DNA of 64,000 nt, taken from assembly GCA_029959085.1 (NCBI GenBank), contig JARWIR010000021.1, forward strand, positions 19,679,620 to 19,743,619, read 5' to 3'. How positions within the stretch are numbered: position 1 is the first letter of the stretch; each line of letters opens with the position of its first letter. This DNA is from Nemophila menziesii. Taxonomy: Eukaryota > Streptophyta > Magnoliopsida > Boraginales > Hydrophyllaceae. Shown here in pieces: positions 19,955 to 30,939 of this stretch. The position numbers and the translations under genes are program-made. The notes below the pieces were generated by a model. That model made no database searches and had not been told where the DNA came from. It saw only the letters and a program-made list of their open reading frames with translations.

Positions 19955-21125
19955 GATGGCAGAACAAAACAATGGAATAGATGCTCCACTTGGTCCTTTA
20001 GGATATTTACCACCACACCACTGGAAGATAACAGAAACATCAACAGACTTGAACAAGATCTCCCAGGCTTGGGAGTACCTTTTCGAGTTCAACCATTAGG
20101 TTATCATCCTCAAGAGATCCAGAATATCAAATTTAGACCCGATCCGGGTATGCTCAGTCAATTTTGAATTTTGGACGCTACAGTGGTACAACAATTCAAG
20201 ATCCGGTAAGAGCGATTCAGAAGTTCATGCAGAATTGTGATGCCTACATTATTCCAGGCATTACACGTGAGCAACTGTATTGTCACATGTTTTCTTTCTT
20301 TCTGACGGGTAAAGCTGGTGATTGGCTAGATAGACAACCACCATGTACATTAAATACTTGGACAGAAATTCAAGCTGCATCCTTTAACCGTTTTTATCCA
20401 AAGAGTATGAGACTCAAAGATCCGATGGAGCTTGCTAAGTTTTGCCAAGAGAATGAGGAAGAAGTAGGAGGCGCATGAACAAGGTTTCAACAAAAGTTAG
20501 CTAGATGTCTGCTTCATGGTTATACCCCATCTTTACAGCTAGCTATGTTTTACCAAGTTATCAATGCTGAGAGTATATTGAGGATAGATAATCTTAGAAA
20601 ATGAGGATTTGTGTCCATGGATCCTATAGAAGCCGCCGAAGGTATGGAACGTATAATAGAGCAGAGAGGAGTTGGCCACTTTCGCGAGCTCCTGTTACAA
20701 ACACTAGAGGTACGCTTAGATTAGATGCAGAAACTGTAAACTCAGCTCAATTTACAGCATTAGAGAATCAAATCAAAGAAATTAAGCTTGAGATCCAGAA
20801 GAATCTAGCCGCAGCAAATGTAGTGCAAGAGGCACAAGGTTGTCAGAAGTGTGAGGTATCGAATCATACATGGGAAGAGTGCGAAGGAAATCCAGCATCT
20901 GTTTATTTCATATCCAACCGAGAAAATAACCAATTTGGTAAAAGGAATTATCCGGGTATGCAGTATTCAAATCCACATGGGGCTGCTAATCCAGGTACTT
21001 ATCAACCTCGTCCCAGAATAACTCTTACCAACGAAGAGGTCAAGCCCCATATCAGGGAAATCAGAATTATAATCGACCTTCTCCTCCACAACAACCTGCA
21101 ACTGACACATATACCGATACTTTAG
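19955..21125 (+). pseudogene. Gag of large Athila
   Basis: Capsid/nucleocapsid gene of the Athila lineage. Probable start ATG 19,955 (MAEQNNGIDAPLGPLGYL). A frameshift near 20,090 leads to the retrotransposon gag core in 20,164-20,590: PVRAIQKFMQNCDAYIIPGI, HMFSFFLTGKAGDWLDRQPP, W.EIQ..SFNRFYP, then WTRFQQKLARCLLHGY and FYQVINAESILRIDN, with one TGA (about 20,476). A C-x2-C-x4-H-x4-C zinc knuckle follows near 20,850-20,885 (CQKCEVSNHTWEEC), then the Asn/Pro/Tyr-rich tail (NRENNQFGKRNYPGMQYSNP). Several stops and frame changes. Order and motifs fit Athila rather than Tat/Ogre or chromovirus gag. Confidence 0.8.
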
Positions 21126-21174
21126 CTCAAACGGCTTTACGACAATATCCTCAAGAGGGAGTCAAGTAGAACAA

Positions 21175-21740
21175 ATGAATAAAGTTCTAACAAATATTAT
21201 GGAAGCAAAAGAATTGAAAGCTATCGAAGGAGGTGATGCCAATGTTGGGTTGGAATCTTGTAATGCTATTTGCCTTGAGATTGAAGAGAATAAGGAACTA
21301 CCACATGCTGTAGAAATTACAGTGGAAGATCCAGAAATTGAAAAAGAACCAACCAAGTCTAGCCCTGAAGACTCTTACAGTTCAGAGATGAGGATTCATC
21401 CAAGAAATCCGACTTTATAAGCCTTTTGAGAGATATACAAGAAGATATTAGATATATTATGGAGTTACAAGCTGCTAGAGATAAAGAGAAAGAGGAAGAA
21501 GCCTCAAAAGAGCTGAAAGATGAAGTTGCACCATTTGTGCAATAAAAAGAAAGAAGAAGAGAAGGTGGAATCACCACCGGTTATTCCAACAATGTAACCA
21601 ACTAATCCTGATACAAATCGGAAGGTAGACATTGAACTCAAGACATTTGTAGAGGCATATAGTCCAAAAAATATCAACGCCCAGATGCTTGAGATTGCGA
21701 AGAAAGGACTCACACCGCAACAAGTATTCAAGAAGTTACT
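21175..21740 (+). pseudogene. Gag-protease linker of large Athila
   Basis: Glu/Lys-rich linker frames (21,175-21,420: NKVLTNIMEAKELKAIEGGD; EIEENKELPHAVEITVEDPE) followed by a shifted frame ending FVEAYSPKNINAQMLEIAKK, GLTPQQV. Same order as in the nested element (16,922-17,636). At least two frame changes. Confidence 0.5.
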
Positions 21741-21752
21741 CCAGAGAAAGAA

Positions 21753-22130
21753 GTGAGTGTAGTAGCCAAGACAGAGATTGTGGATCATACTGAGAGAGTC
21801 TCGAGAAGAGTTGAGAAAGTGTTACCATTGAAACTCAAAGATCCAGGAAGTTTTAATCTTAATATTCTAATAAATGGTATGCTCAAGATGAAAGCTATGT
21901 GTGATGTGGGTTCAGGTGTAAATCTTATGCCAAAATTCGTGTTCGATAGACTTGGATGTCAGAAAGCAGAGAAAGCTCCAGTGAAGTTGCAGTTTGCTGA
22001 ACAGGTAATATCACCATCCCTACTGACTTTTTTATACTTGATTTCGATGTAGATAAGCAGGTTCCAATTATACTTGGAAGGCCATTCATGGCCACAAGTC
22101 AAAGCATCAGCAACTTCCAGGAAGGCACAG
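21753..22130 (+). pseudogene. Athila aspartic protease
   Basis: Pepsin-like retroviral-type protease region. LPLKLKDPGSFNLNILING leads to the active-site-like motif CDVGSGVNLMP (21,900-21,935), where Athila proteases usually read CDLGASINLMP; the catalytic Asp is present. It continues FDRLGC and LQFAEQVI. After a frame change near 22,030, FDVDKQVPIILGRPFMATS gives the ILGRPF motif typical of the C-terminal half. Frame change and stops make it inactive as it stands. Confidence 0.7.
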
Positions 22131-22471
22131 TTACCCTTCATACTAAAAACATATCTGAGACATTCCATGTCTGTGGAAAGAAACCGAGAAAGTTGGATCC
22201 CACCGTTAGCATCATCCACAGTCTTTTACAACATCGTGTCCTAGAAAAAATCCACACAAAACCTTTGGATACTGAGCCAAAGATTGAGTTTGGGGTAGGC
22301 CATGAAGTTGTATGGAAAGCCCACAAACCAGAGAATAGGCCAAGAAGTCACAAAGATTTATGGATGGGACCATTCATAGTCACTGAGGTTGTTTCAGCTA
22401 AGGTGATTGAGATCACGCCCAAGAGGGGCATTAAACGAAGGTTAGTAGACGTTCATAGCCTTGCTCGTTGA
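22088..22471 (+). pseudogene. Protease end fused to integrase tail
   Basis: A single open frame of 127 codons that begins inside the protease (MATSQSISNFQEGTVTLHTK), passes through a short linker, and ends as integrase tail (FGVGHEVVWKAHKPENRPR; DLWMGPFIVTEVVSAKVIEI; RLVDVHSLAR). In a complete Athila, reverse transcriptase, RNase H and the integrase core (well over 2 kb) would lie between. The junction is around 22,230-22,280 and leaves the frame open. The nested element has a comparable deletion with a different left endpoint. Confidence 0.65.
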
Positions 22472-22510
22472 TGGGGAGGCTATATTCGTAAATCTTGATA
22501 GAGATAACGC

Positions 22511-22570
22511 GTCTAACTTTGAAAGACGTTAAATAAATGTGATGTAAGGGAGACAACCCGCAATTTTATC
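22511..22570 (+). other. Conserved Athila post-pol block, large element
   Basis: TCTAACTTTGAAAGACGTTA, then AATAAATGTGATGTAAGGGA and GACAACCCGC, right after the integrase stop. Shared with 17,881, 4,736 and 50,890. Confidence 0.6.
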
Positions 22571-22704
22571 ATGTTTTTATGTCTTTTAAATTTTGTTTAA
22601 GTTAGTTGTTTTTAGTTGTTATTTCATATTTGAGAAACGTATGAGTGGTTTTTATGTTCATGTATGTAAGAAATCGAGTTAGGGAGTGAAATACAAATAT
22701 TTGG

Positions 22705-23045
22705 CGAAAACCAGACACTCTTGCGGTGTACAGCAGAGGAAGTCCGGTGCACCTCATGTCAAAAACCGTGGCGACGGTTTTCAAGTACGGTCCAATGCCG
22801 AGACTAGGGAGACAAAACCGTATTGAGAAGAGCGATTCTGAACAAAAGAGGGGTCTGGTGCACCGCACTAATCCTCCGGTGTACTGCACGAGCAAAAACC
22901 GTGGCGACGGTTTTCAAGTACGGTTCATTTCCGAGACCAGCTACCCAAAACAGTGTCGACAACTAGTGGCCACGGTTTTTCAACCCTTGACTCCGGTGTA
23001 CCGCGCCACACGTTCGGTGCACCGCACGGCGCCGCCAGATCCATA
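22705..23045 (+). repeat. GC-rich palindromic module, large Athila
   Basis: Holds CTTGCGGTGTACAGCAG, GGTGTACTGCACG, GGTGTACCGCGCC and GGTGCACCGCACGGC. The segment CCGTGGCGACGGTTTTCAAG (about 22,768) recurs about 130 bp later (about 22,898). A 170-codon open frame crosses it, but the frame is not kept in other copies. Confidence 0.6.
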
Positions 23046-23504
23046 TCCGGAGGGTTATATATTGGGTTTTAAAGAAGAGGTTAGTTTTTACATGAATTTA
23101 TCAATCCTTAAGCCTCTCTTTCTTCCCCAAACCTCTCCTAACTCCATTAAAGTTTCACCAAACCTTCACAAAACATCAAAACACTACCCAATCACCATAA
23201 TTTTACATCCAATCTTTTCCCCACATCATTATAAATAAGATTCAACCACCCATATCATATCAAAACACCTAGAATCCAAGAATCAAAGCCTAAATATCCA
23301 AAATCTCATCCAACAATTTCTTAGATCCATACCAATCAAAGAAGATTTCATCATACCTATATAGAGAATCATCTTCATAACACCTTTCTTAACCCAAATA
23401 AAGCTGATTGAACCTATAATCAAGAGTTTCAAATTTCAAGAGTGGTTAAATCTTTGAGTTGGAGGTCAACTGAGATGACGAAAATAACATAAACATTATC
23501 TACT

Positions 23505-24548
23505 GTGAGGGAGATGAAGAAGAATCAAAATAAGGTATTGGGTTCTAGTGAGAAGAAATCAATTGAAAAAAGTTCAAGTTCTAACTTAAAGGGTAAAACA
23601 GGTTCAAATAATAGAGGAAAGCTAGCTATGGTAAAAAGCAAAAAGATTTCAACTTTCATAAGGATGACACCACAACCTTTTCAAATCGGGATTCATGTGC
23701 CAAGATTGAAGAAGCTTTTAAGGCCTTGTTAGCTTCAACAAAGAAACATGTATTAGAACTTACTTTGTCTTATGAGAGAGTATTTGAAAAAGAAGTTGGT
23801 GAAGATGAATAACAGTGATTCATAGAGATAGGAGATAGATTGGGTTGGTATACACTCATGTTGCGAAATCGGATTTATGTAGAGAGTTAGATTCCGATTT
23901 CTATTTAGGCCTCTTTAGCTGAGATAGTAATGGTTGTTTTCCAGTTAGAGGCAAGTCAGTTCCTTTTACAGTTGAAAAGATTCGAAGCCACTCCAGTTCA
24001 AGAAATTAGTCAGACCATGTAAGTATAGAGAAGCGGTGGAAAATATCAAGACTTTCGACTGTAATATACTTTTTGAGCATGTATTGGATAAGGAGAAAGT
24101 ACAATCACATAAAAAAGAAGTAAATGCACCTTGGTCTTACAAAAATCTCCAAGCAGATACAAAAGTTTGGCACCATTTCCTTACAGCAAATGTCTTTGGA
24201 AACCTGAGATCATTGGAGGTAACTAAAAAGAACACAATCTTGTTGAATTGTATTTTAAAGGGGGAAGAAGTGGATGTGGAACAAGTGATATTTGAGGAGG
24301 TAATGCGATTTTCGGTCTCTCCTACTTCGTTATTTAGTTTGAAATATCCTACTACGATCATGTGCCTTGTTCGGAAAGCGAATATGATTCCGGGTAAAGT
24401 AGAGAAGCTAATGTATAACATGATGAACAATATTAACAACACTTGGATCAAGAAAATTTTGAGAGGAGCAGGAGTTACGCAACACTCGAAAGAAGAAGAG
24501 GGTCGTATTTGGCGAGAAAGGATGGAGGAGCGATTAAATAAAGTCTAA
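23505..24548 (+). pseudogene. Athila ORF3 ('putative plant transposon protein')
   Basis: Post-pol ORF of Athila. The N-terminal part (23,505-23,732) is a Lys/Ser-rich stretch (KKNQNKVLGSSEKKSIEKSS; VKSKKISTFIRMTPQPF), followed by broken frames (KALLASTKKHVLEL; FQLEASQFLLQLKRFEATP). The longest intact piece is 170 codons at 24,036-24,548, with WHHFLTANVFGNLRSLEVTK, NTILLNCILKGEEVDVEQVI and SLKYPTTIMCLVRKANMI. I recognise this as the plant transposon-protein domain common downstream of pol in Athila elements; its function is unknown. It lies in the position of the env-like gene of some relatives, but I see no signal peptide or fusion-peptide-like feature. Frameshifts near 23,700 and 24,030. Confidence 0.65.
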
Positions 24549-24629
24549 GCAGCTCAAACTTTCTTAGGCGATGTTGTGGCACAAATCAAAGCTAATAATG
24601 TGCACATCATGACACTCCTGGAGCAATTA

Positions 24630-24839
24630 AAGTAAGATCTAATAAATCCTATCTTGGATGTCGATAATGCGAGGCAATGGACTCGAGAGTATGTTCTCTA
24701 TCTTCCTTACCATTTTTTTATATGCTTTATCTGCTTTGTTTTTAATTTCTTTTTAGAGTTTCTTTCGAGTCGTGGGGACACGCCTCATTTTTTAGTTGGG
24801 TGTGGGGATTCGTTTTCTCTCATCTCCGTTTTTATGTGA
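24630..24839 (+). pseudogene. ORF3 C-terminal piece, large Athila
   Basis: Open stretch with LDVDNARQWTREYVLYLPYH, FFICFICFVFNFFLEFLSS, then RGDTPHFLVGCGDSFSL. It contains one strongly hydrophobic run of about 20 residues. It is repeated in all three tandem units (minus strand) and at 53,311-53,568, which suggests a real C-terminus of ORF3 or a conserved 3' segment. Confidence 0.45.
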
Positions 24840-26221
24840 TTTTCTGTTTTTAGGTAGAAATTAAATTTTTTTGATATATGGGAATTAGATGTAGAGTTTG
24901 CTTAATAGCTTGAAAGCATAAAATCAGTAAGTTGATGATAGAAAGTAGTATGTTTATGAGCTACTTTATTTTGTATGCTTTGAGTATTTGCAGGAAAACA
25001 CACATTGATAGTAAAGAAAGATTAGTTAGCAATCCGATAGAAAGAATGTTCGATCTCAGGGAGCCATGAATGGTGTGTAGGTCGTGAGATCCAAGCTAGT
25101 TGATAAACCTATTTGATGAACGTGATCAAGGTAAGAGAATGACGAAATTGAATAGTTTAGAAAGTGATTAATGAGGTTCTTTCATAAGCCCCTTGTTGCC
25201 TTTTAGCTTGCTGTACAAATTATTATATTATATCCTTCTCAGCCCCTTCTAGCCTTTCTAAAGTCTTTTTATTATCCACATTATAAGCCATATCCATTTA
25301 GATTTTAGGACTTTTCTATATGACCCGCACTCGAATCGCGACAATTGTTTTGGAGCTTGAGTTTGGGGTGGTGGGTCCACCATTATGGGAAATGTATTGG
25401 GTTGGGAATTTTAGAGCTATTAATTGTTTTCTGTTTGATATATTGATAATGGTTCACATGTTTATTATAGTGTAACCCTTTTCTGGGGTAAGAGTGAATG
25501 AAAAAAGCTGTAAAACATGAAAAGAAAAGAAAAAACAGATGAGAAAAAATAGCATGATATATCGACATAAAAAAGAGAATCATAGCTATACAAAAAAAAA
25601 TTATTTGAAAAGAATATATATTTGGACCGGCAAAGTAGAATTTTAATGTGAACATCTGTATGCTTTAATCGAATTATTGGGGATGCTATCTTGTGCATCT
25701 AGAAAAATCATTGGGTTGAGTGAGAAACGTGTTATGAGAGTAACTCAAGCTCTAGGGCGATTCGTTGATGGCTAGCGAGGAGAGAGCCAAAAGCTCACTC
25801 TAAATTATCCAAATATACTTATCATACCGTTCCTAAGACAAAATTACAACCTTAAAGACCTTATGATTCTTTGTTATGCAATCTAGAAGTGATTGAGCCA
25901 ATAGAGAATAGTTAAGTGGATCTTTGGATACTAGTGAAGTTCGATGAACAATCTATAGTATCCTTGGTGAACTAAGTAAAGAACCTCTCCTTCTTACATT
26001 GCGAAGCTAATCTAATCTTGAATTCAAGCCATGTTGAGGGTAGATATGACAAGTGTTCAGGTATGTAGTTTGTAAATATTATTATATAAAATTATTAGAG
26101 TAGTTGCTTTGAGTCTATTCTCTATATTCTGCTATCTTGTTTCCCACTGTACTTAATTGACCTAGGTGTGCATTTAGAGACTTCCCTTTGTTCTTATCTT
26201 TATTGTATCGGGACGATACAA
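24840..26221 (+). other. Athila 3' non-coding region, large element
   Basis: About 1.4 kb without coding signal, repeated at 53,580-54,935 and, in reverse, in each tandem unit. Recognisable landmarks are GAGAGAGCCAAAAGCTCACT (about 25,780) and TTATTGTATCGGGACGATAC (about 26,200). Confidence 0.65.
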
Positions 26222-26238
26222 CTTTGAGTTGGGGGTCT
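26222..26238 (+). other. Polypurine tract, large Athila
   Basis: CTTTGAGTTGGGGGTCT directly before the 3' LTR. Same sequence at 54,935-54,950 and, on the minus strand, at 1,552. Confidence 0.75.
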
Positions 26239-27743
26239 TGATTTCTCCCTATTTGTGATGATTTAATCATAGTTGGAGACATCATTTTAGGATTATTTGG
26301 AAGTCAAATGCTCGATTTTTAGTCAAATTATCATATTTTCTTATTTTTTGTCTTGATTTGATGATTTTATTATTTTTAGAGAATATTTGGTTTAATTATT
26401 TGTTGATTGTGAAGATTTAAATATATATGATAATTAATGAGATGCCAAATCAATTCCAAGAGATAAAGGAAAGAAGATAATTATGGAAATTGGAGATAAA
26501 GGAAGGAAAAGAAAAGTTGCCAAGTAAATCTGAATATCAGCAGCTACGTCCATAAAAGTGGTCATAACTCAAGACTGGCTTGGAATTTGGAAGCATGTTC
26601 TGAAGCACAAGTGTATATCTTTCTGAGACGATCAGTTTCGACATAAATAACGCGTCAATCAGAGCAATATTGAAGAAGTTACATCCAAAACAAGACAACA
26701 ACCGATTATTACCTTTTCTATATTTTAGGGCTACAAATTTGATTTGGAAAAGAGTCCTATTACTTGCCCTCTACTCCAAGAATCCGAATTAAGGCTTCCT
26801 AGACTCCTATAAATACACCGCTTAACCATTGTAAACATGTCCTTGTCTCCCATAATTAGTCCTCAAGTTTTTTCATCATTAGAGATCATTCAAGAGAGCA
26901 AGTTAACATAATGTATCTTTCTTTTAGTTTATTTCTTTCTAGTATGAACTAATTTTCCCATAGCTTGGATTTTGCATATGTATAATCTATGAATTCTATT
27001 TTCTTATATCTATGTTTCTTTGGGAGAACTATTTTAAATTGATTCTAACTGCTTAACCATATATTTGTTTTATGTGCTTTGATTTATTGTCTGTCTTAAA
27101 CCTGATCAATTTAGGGTTGTACTATAGATGGTCACCTGGAAGGGGTGTCTAATTATTGAAACACCACATAAACGTTTAGTGTGTGGTAGTGATCTGGAAG
27201 GGCTTGCCCAATTAGATAGTCATTAGGGTTTGATATAACGACCGATCATTATTTGCAGGCCAGTCTCATCTAAGAACCTAGTGGCATAGGAGCACCATAG
27301 TTAAGTTCCCTTATAATTGTAAGGTCATCACCTTAGTCCACCTGGAAGGGGGTAGGGAGGAATTTAGAATCCTGACTACTCATTTAAGAGCTATTATCAC
27401 CCTTATTATCTAGTAGAATAAATAGATGGATTAGTGCATACTCGCAAAACCTGAGCTATATTTTCTCATCTTATTTCTTACATCTTTGATTTTATTTATT
27501 CATTAATCTAATCTCCCAAATCATATTTATTTACTTTTCCTGTATTCTAATTATTAATTGCTACTCGAATTTATTTACCCATAAGCATAACACACTAAGT
27601 CTCTGAGGAACGAATCTTACTTACTAGTAAAACTTGCATACGATCTTTGATACTTGCAGTGAGTAACGTGATTAGTTTAGGGTGTTAGTGCATCATTATC
27701 CGTATTTATTTATATATTATTTTATCACACCTTAGGTGACACA
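26239..27743 (+). repeat. 3' LTR of large Athila
   Basis: Starts TGATTTCTCC (5' LTR TGATGTCTCC) and ends TTAGGTGACACA, directly before the AAGGT target copy. Length 1,505 bp. Because the 5' LTR is interrupted by two later insertions, this copy shows the uninterrupted LTR and serves as the empty site for both. Confidence 0.85.
26808..26815 (+). promoter_or_regulatory. Probable LTR TATA box
   Basis: TATAAATA in CTTCCTAGACTCCTATAAAT, the classical plant TATA context. The same CCTATAAATACACC occurs in the LTR at 55,535. Transcription would start about 30 bp downstream, defining the R region of the LTR. Confidence 0.55.
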
Positions 27744-29020
27744 AAGGTGTCTTCTTTTGTTAAGTTGTTAGGGTCTTCTAGTTGTTGGGGTTCCGTTGCT
27801 CTTGTTGGTGTTAAGGGCTTTTTTAGGGATTTTCTTATTTGTGGACGATTAGCGTTAGACTTTCAGTCGTCTTTTCTTTTAATTTATTTTGTCTATATAA
27901 TTAGTATATTTTCTAGTTTCTTTTGTTATTTTATTTTAGTACATGCATGCGCCCAACAAATTTGAAGAGCTTAAATCGCTTTAAAAGGGATTCTATAAGT
28001 GAAACTATAACAATAGAGATATTCCTCGGATGATTCCAGGGATTTCAATGATATTATGATTTTGTTTGAAAAACAAGTTACTAGTCCCACAAATTATTTA
28101 GCCATGGCTACCATTAAGGAATTCATCTTTAGGAGTTGTTTTGATTGACCTCCCCTGAAAGTTTGCTTATTTACTTGAACCAACAACCGTGATATTGACC
28201 AACATGTGAAAAGAGATTGTACCAAGTTGTATAAATCAACTCTGGTTCAATATTACCCAAATGCATTACTTAATTTTACTCTAGTTGTTTTGTCTCATCT
28301 TTAATTATCAATCGTAAGTCCTCCTTGTCTCACCCTTTGGAGCGTTTTAGATTGGAACATTTCTGGGTAGATGACCTGATGTGTGAATGGCTTGGTGTTA
28401 TCTCTTGAGGGATTTCATGGGAAGTTTGGAAGGAAGGGTTCAACTTATGAAAAAACAAGGCATTACAAATTATTTTATGAGATGGAGATATAAAACTTTC
28501 AAGAAAAATTCTCCTCTCATTAAAGGTCTTCAAATTAGACTTCTCAAATAGCTCCATAATAAAGAATGCATGAGTGAAAGTCTTAATGAATGAAATATAT
28601 CACTATCTCTTTGGATGACATTGGAAATAGTAGGAATCGTGTTGAGTATCTCGGCTAAAGAGAAATAGACGACTGGGGGGGATAGGAGCACAACTTATGA
28701 CCATGCCTAGGTTGCTCAAACCATAAATTATAATATAATCAGAAGATTCATGAATGATAAGGATATGTGGCAAGAAGATTTTGGCGGAATCAAAGACGTT
28801 TTCATCGCATTTTATTAAAGTATCTATAATGGTAATCTTCGGTCAAATAGACTTGAGGCGTCTGATCACATCCTTGTAAGTTTACTCACGAGATGAATTT
28901 GGAGCTCTTGAAATTCCTGACCTTGGATGATGTCAAAGGTGGTGTCTTTCGCATGTGGCAATGAAGTCTATAGGTCTGAATATGATGTCTGGTGTTTTGT
29001 GATGGATTAACATTATCACG
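27744..29020 (+). pseudogene. LINE endonuclease and RT start, unit 1
   Basis: Continues the LINE ORF2 cut at 13,822. Stretches in several frames give SFVKLLGSSSCWGSVALVGV, a RDFNDIMILFEKQV segment (about 28,040; LINE endonucleases read GDFN), ATIKEFIFRSCFD, LFT.TNNRDI, KLYKSTLVQYYPNALL, then after a degraded middle LELLKFLTLDDVKGGVF (about 28,890), typical of the stretch just before the reverse-transcriptase core. Many stops. The ORF stops being recognisable about 29,020, so the catalytic RT core is missing. Unit 2 carries the same at 38,560-39,800. Confidence 0.6.
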
Positions 29021-29139
29021 AGATATTATTTTGGGGATTTATTGGACTTATTTGACAGATAATTCCTTATTATTTGGCATACTGGGATTTCTTGTCTAGT
29101 AACAGTTACTTTGTTACTTTTAGAGATTTTATGCGCTAA

Positions 29140-29860
29140 TTGTGTGTTCAATGTGAAGATCTTAGGTGCACAGATGATACGAGATCCAAGATGATGCGCA
29201 GAAGTCAGAAAGTTAAGGCTGACCCAAAGTCACTGTGTGAAAGACTAAAATGTCTCTTTAGAAGATCTAGTGTTTTTACTGGTGGAACTTTGAAGTCAAC
29301 TTACGAGAGTTATCACACACATTCGGCTAGGATTCCGAGAAAACCCTTTGGGTTCAAGATAGTAATAGAAGGCAGGAGCGCGTGAGAGGTGACGATCTGT
29401 AATTTGGAGTTTCATTCAAAATATATTTGGGTTAGTTTAGTCCAATTAAATGGGTCCTACACTTCCAAAATTGTTTTGGGACTTTAATACATCATAATTT
29501 TGAAATAGAAAAGGAGTTGCACAATTTTGGGAGAGCCATACATGCCTGGATTCAAGAACTTAAGAGGAGAAGTTAGGGTTTCCATCATTCCACCAATTTT
29601 TATTCTTATTGTAATTTTTTACTTTTTTACATTCTAGTATTAAATATAAATCCTTTAAGCTTTTTATTTTCTTTATTTAGTATGAACTAATTTCCTATTA
29701 GTTTGATAAATACAATAGGTATGAACCCTAGATATTGATGTTAACGATGTTTTTTTTAAATTTGAGATATAATTGTTTAAATGAGATTGATGTATTTTTG
29801 TTGAGTATGAACTTGTATGAATTTTTTATCTTATTATTTTTTTCTAGATAGTGAGTTAGC
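29140..29860 (+). repeat. LTR-like stretch of unknown family, unit 1
   Basis: Matches 39,900-40,700 in unit 2. An 81-codon open frame (29,140-29,385) contains SVFTGGTLKSTYES and PFGFKIVIEGRSA. Downstream, AGGGTTTCCATCATTCCACC and TAGTATGAACTAATTTCC resemble transcribed parts of Ty3/gypsy LTRs. No polypurine tract or primer binding site is visible, so the call is tentative; the open frame could equally be a gene fragment. Confidence 0.3.
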
Positions 29861-30890
29861 CTAACAATGAGAATATCGTTAGATTGCGCTAGCCAACAAA
29901 AAATAAAAAATTATATAAAAAAGAAAAAGAAAGAAATAATATAATTTTGATTGAATATCATAAAATAAAAACAATCAATCACAACAAAAACAAGAATTAA
30001 AAATATTATTTCTGACTAAAAAGACATATTATCAAACAAAGTCATTTCATATTTTTTAATTTGTTAAAACTTTGTCGAACATTATCTAATATTACTTAAT
30101 ATTTATAATTAAATACACTTTCCTACTTTTCATTTTTCTTCCACCTTGTTCCGCCGTTCGTGATAACTCTTATTATCTTCTTGCGGTCATCTACCACTGG
30201 AGATATCTTCAAGGCCCAATATACTTTATATACGTTACATGTTATGTGAATATTATAATCACTCATTAAATGATGTGTCAACGACGGAAAATGGATAATA
30301 ACTTAATTTTATTATTTCACTTTTTTTTTGTCAGTTCATACATAACACCAAAAATAAAGACACCCTATCCGATCCCATTATTTTTACTTCAAATTTCAAG
30401 ATATCTAAAACTCTCAATTACTGAACAACATTTTCATTTTGAAAGATCGACGCCTAGTCTAACACATTTTGCCTCGGCGTCTGCAATCACGTTAATATCT
30501 CTCTTAATGTGTGCCAATTAAGGAATATCTTCATCCATTTCTAGATCTCCTTAATTATAATTTACTTAACTCGACTTATGATTATAATAATTTGTTTAAA
30601 TATATCTATAATACAAATATTATATTGACATTTCATCTTCTTTTCAAAATTTATTAGATCTTACTTCATAGGCTGTAAATCTTGATACGTGTCTTATGTT
30701 CGAACATGATCTATTTCTCCTGTGTGTTGAGGGTGGAATTCAATCCTACTTTATGATATCTTTCATTGGGAAGGAGCAAACTTTATATGTGAAATTCCTC
30801 TTCATGCATTTGATGAGGAAGAAAATATTATTTGTCTACATTCTTGGAAGGGTACTTACACCACTAAGACACTAAGACACGATACTATGC
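29861..30890. other. AT-rich interval, unit 1
   Basis: Paired with 40,700-42,060 in unit 2, with two extra blocks there (about 40,965-41,105 and 41,240-41,430). I see no coding signal, RNA gene or clear terminal repeat. Confidence 0.5.
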
Positions 30891-30939
30891 GATCAACTCA
30901 ATATTTGCTTGCGCATTCATTATGGTACAGTATAAGAAA

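Larger units (their letters stand above)
13823..27743 (+). mobile_element. Large Athila-type LTR retrotransposon (deleted)
   Basis: 5' LTR 13,823-19,726 (split by insertions), primer binding site 19,733, gag, protease, integrase tail, post-pol block, GC-rich module, ORF3, polypurine tract 26,222-26,238 and 3' LTR 26,239-27,743. The target duplication is AAGTT (13,818-13,822) and AAGGT (27,744-27,748). The empty site in unit 2 reads TTTTAAGGTGTC at 38,527-38,537, so AAGGT is original and the left copy mutated. Reverse transcriptase, RNase H and the integrase core are missing, and the coding parts carry stops, so it could only have moved with proteins from elsewhere. Confidence 0.85.

Noticed and set aside
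22726..23238. 170-codon plus-strand open frame
   Set aside because: It runs through the GC-rich module and the following leader, has no recognisable domain, and the equivalent frame is not open in the other three copies.
24036..24548. Athila ORF3 as an envelope gene
   Set aside because: The recognisable part matches the plant transposon-protein domain, and I see no signal peptide, fusion-peptide-like or transmembrane arrangement that would support an envelope protein.
25383..25698. Phe-rich minus-strand frames
   Set aside because: AT-rich Athila 3' non-coding region read on the antisense strand; not open in the other copies.
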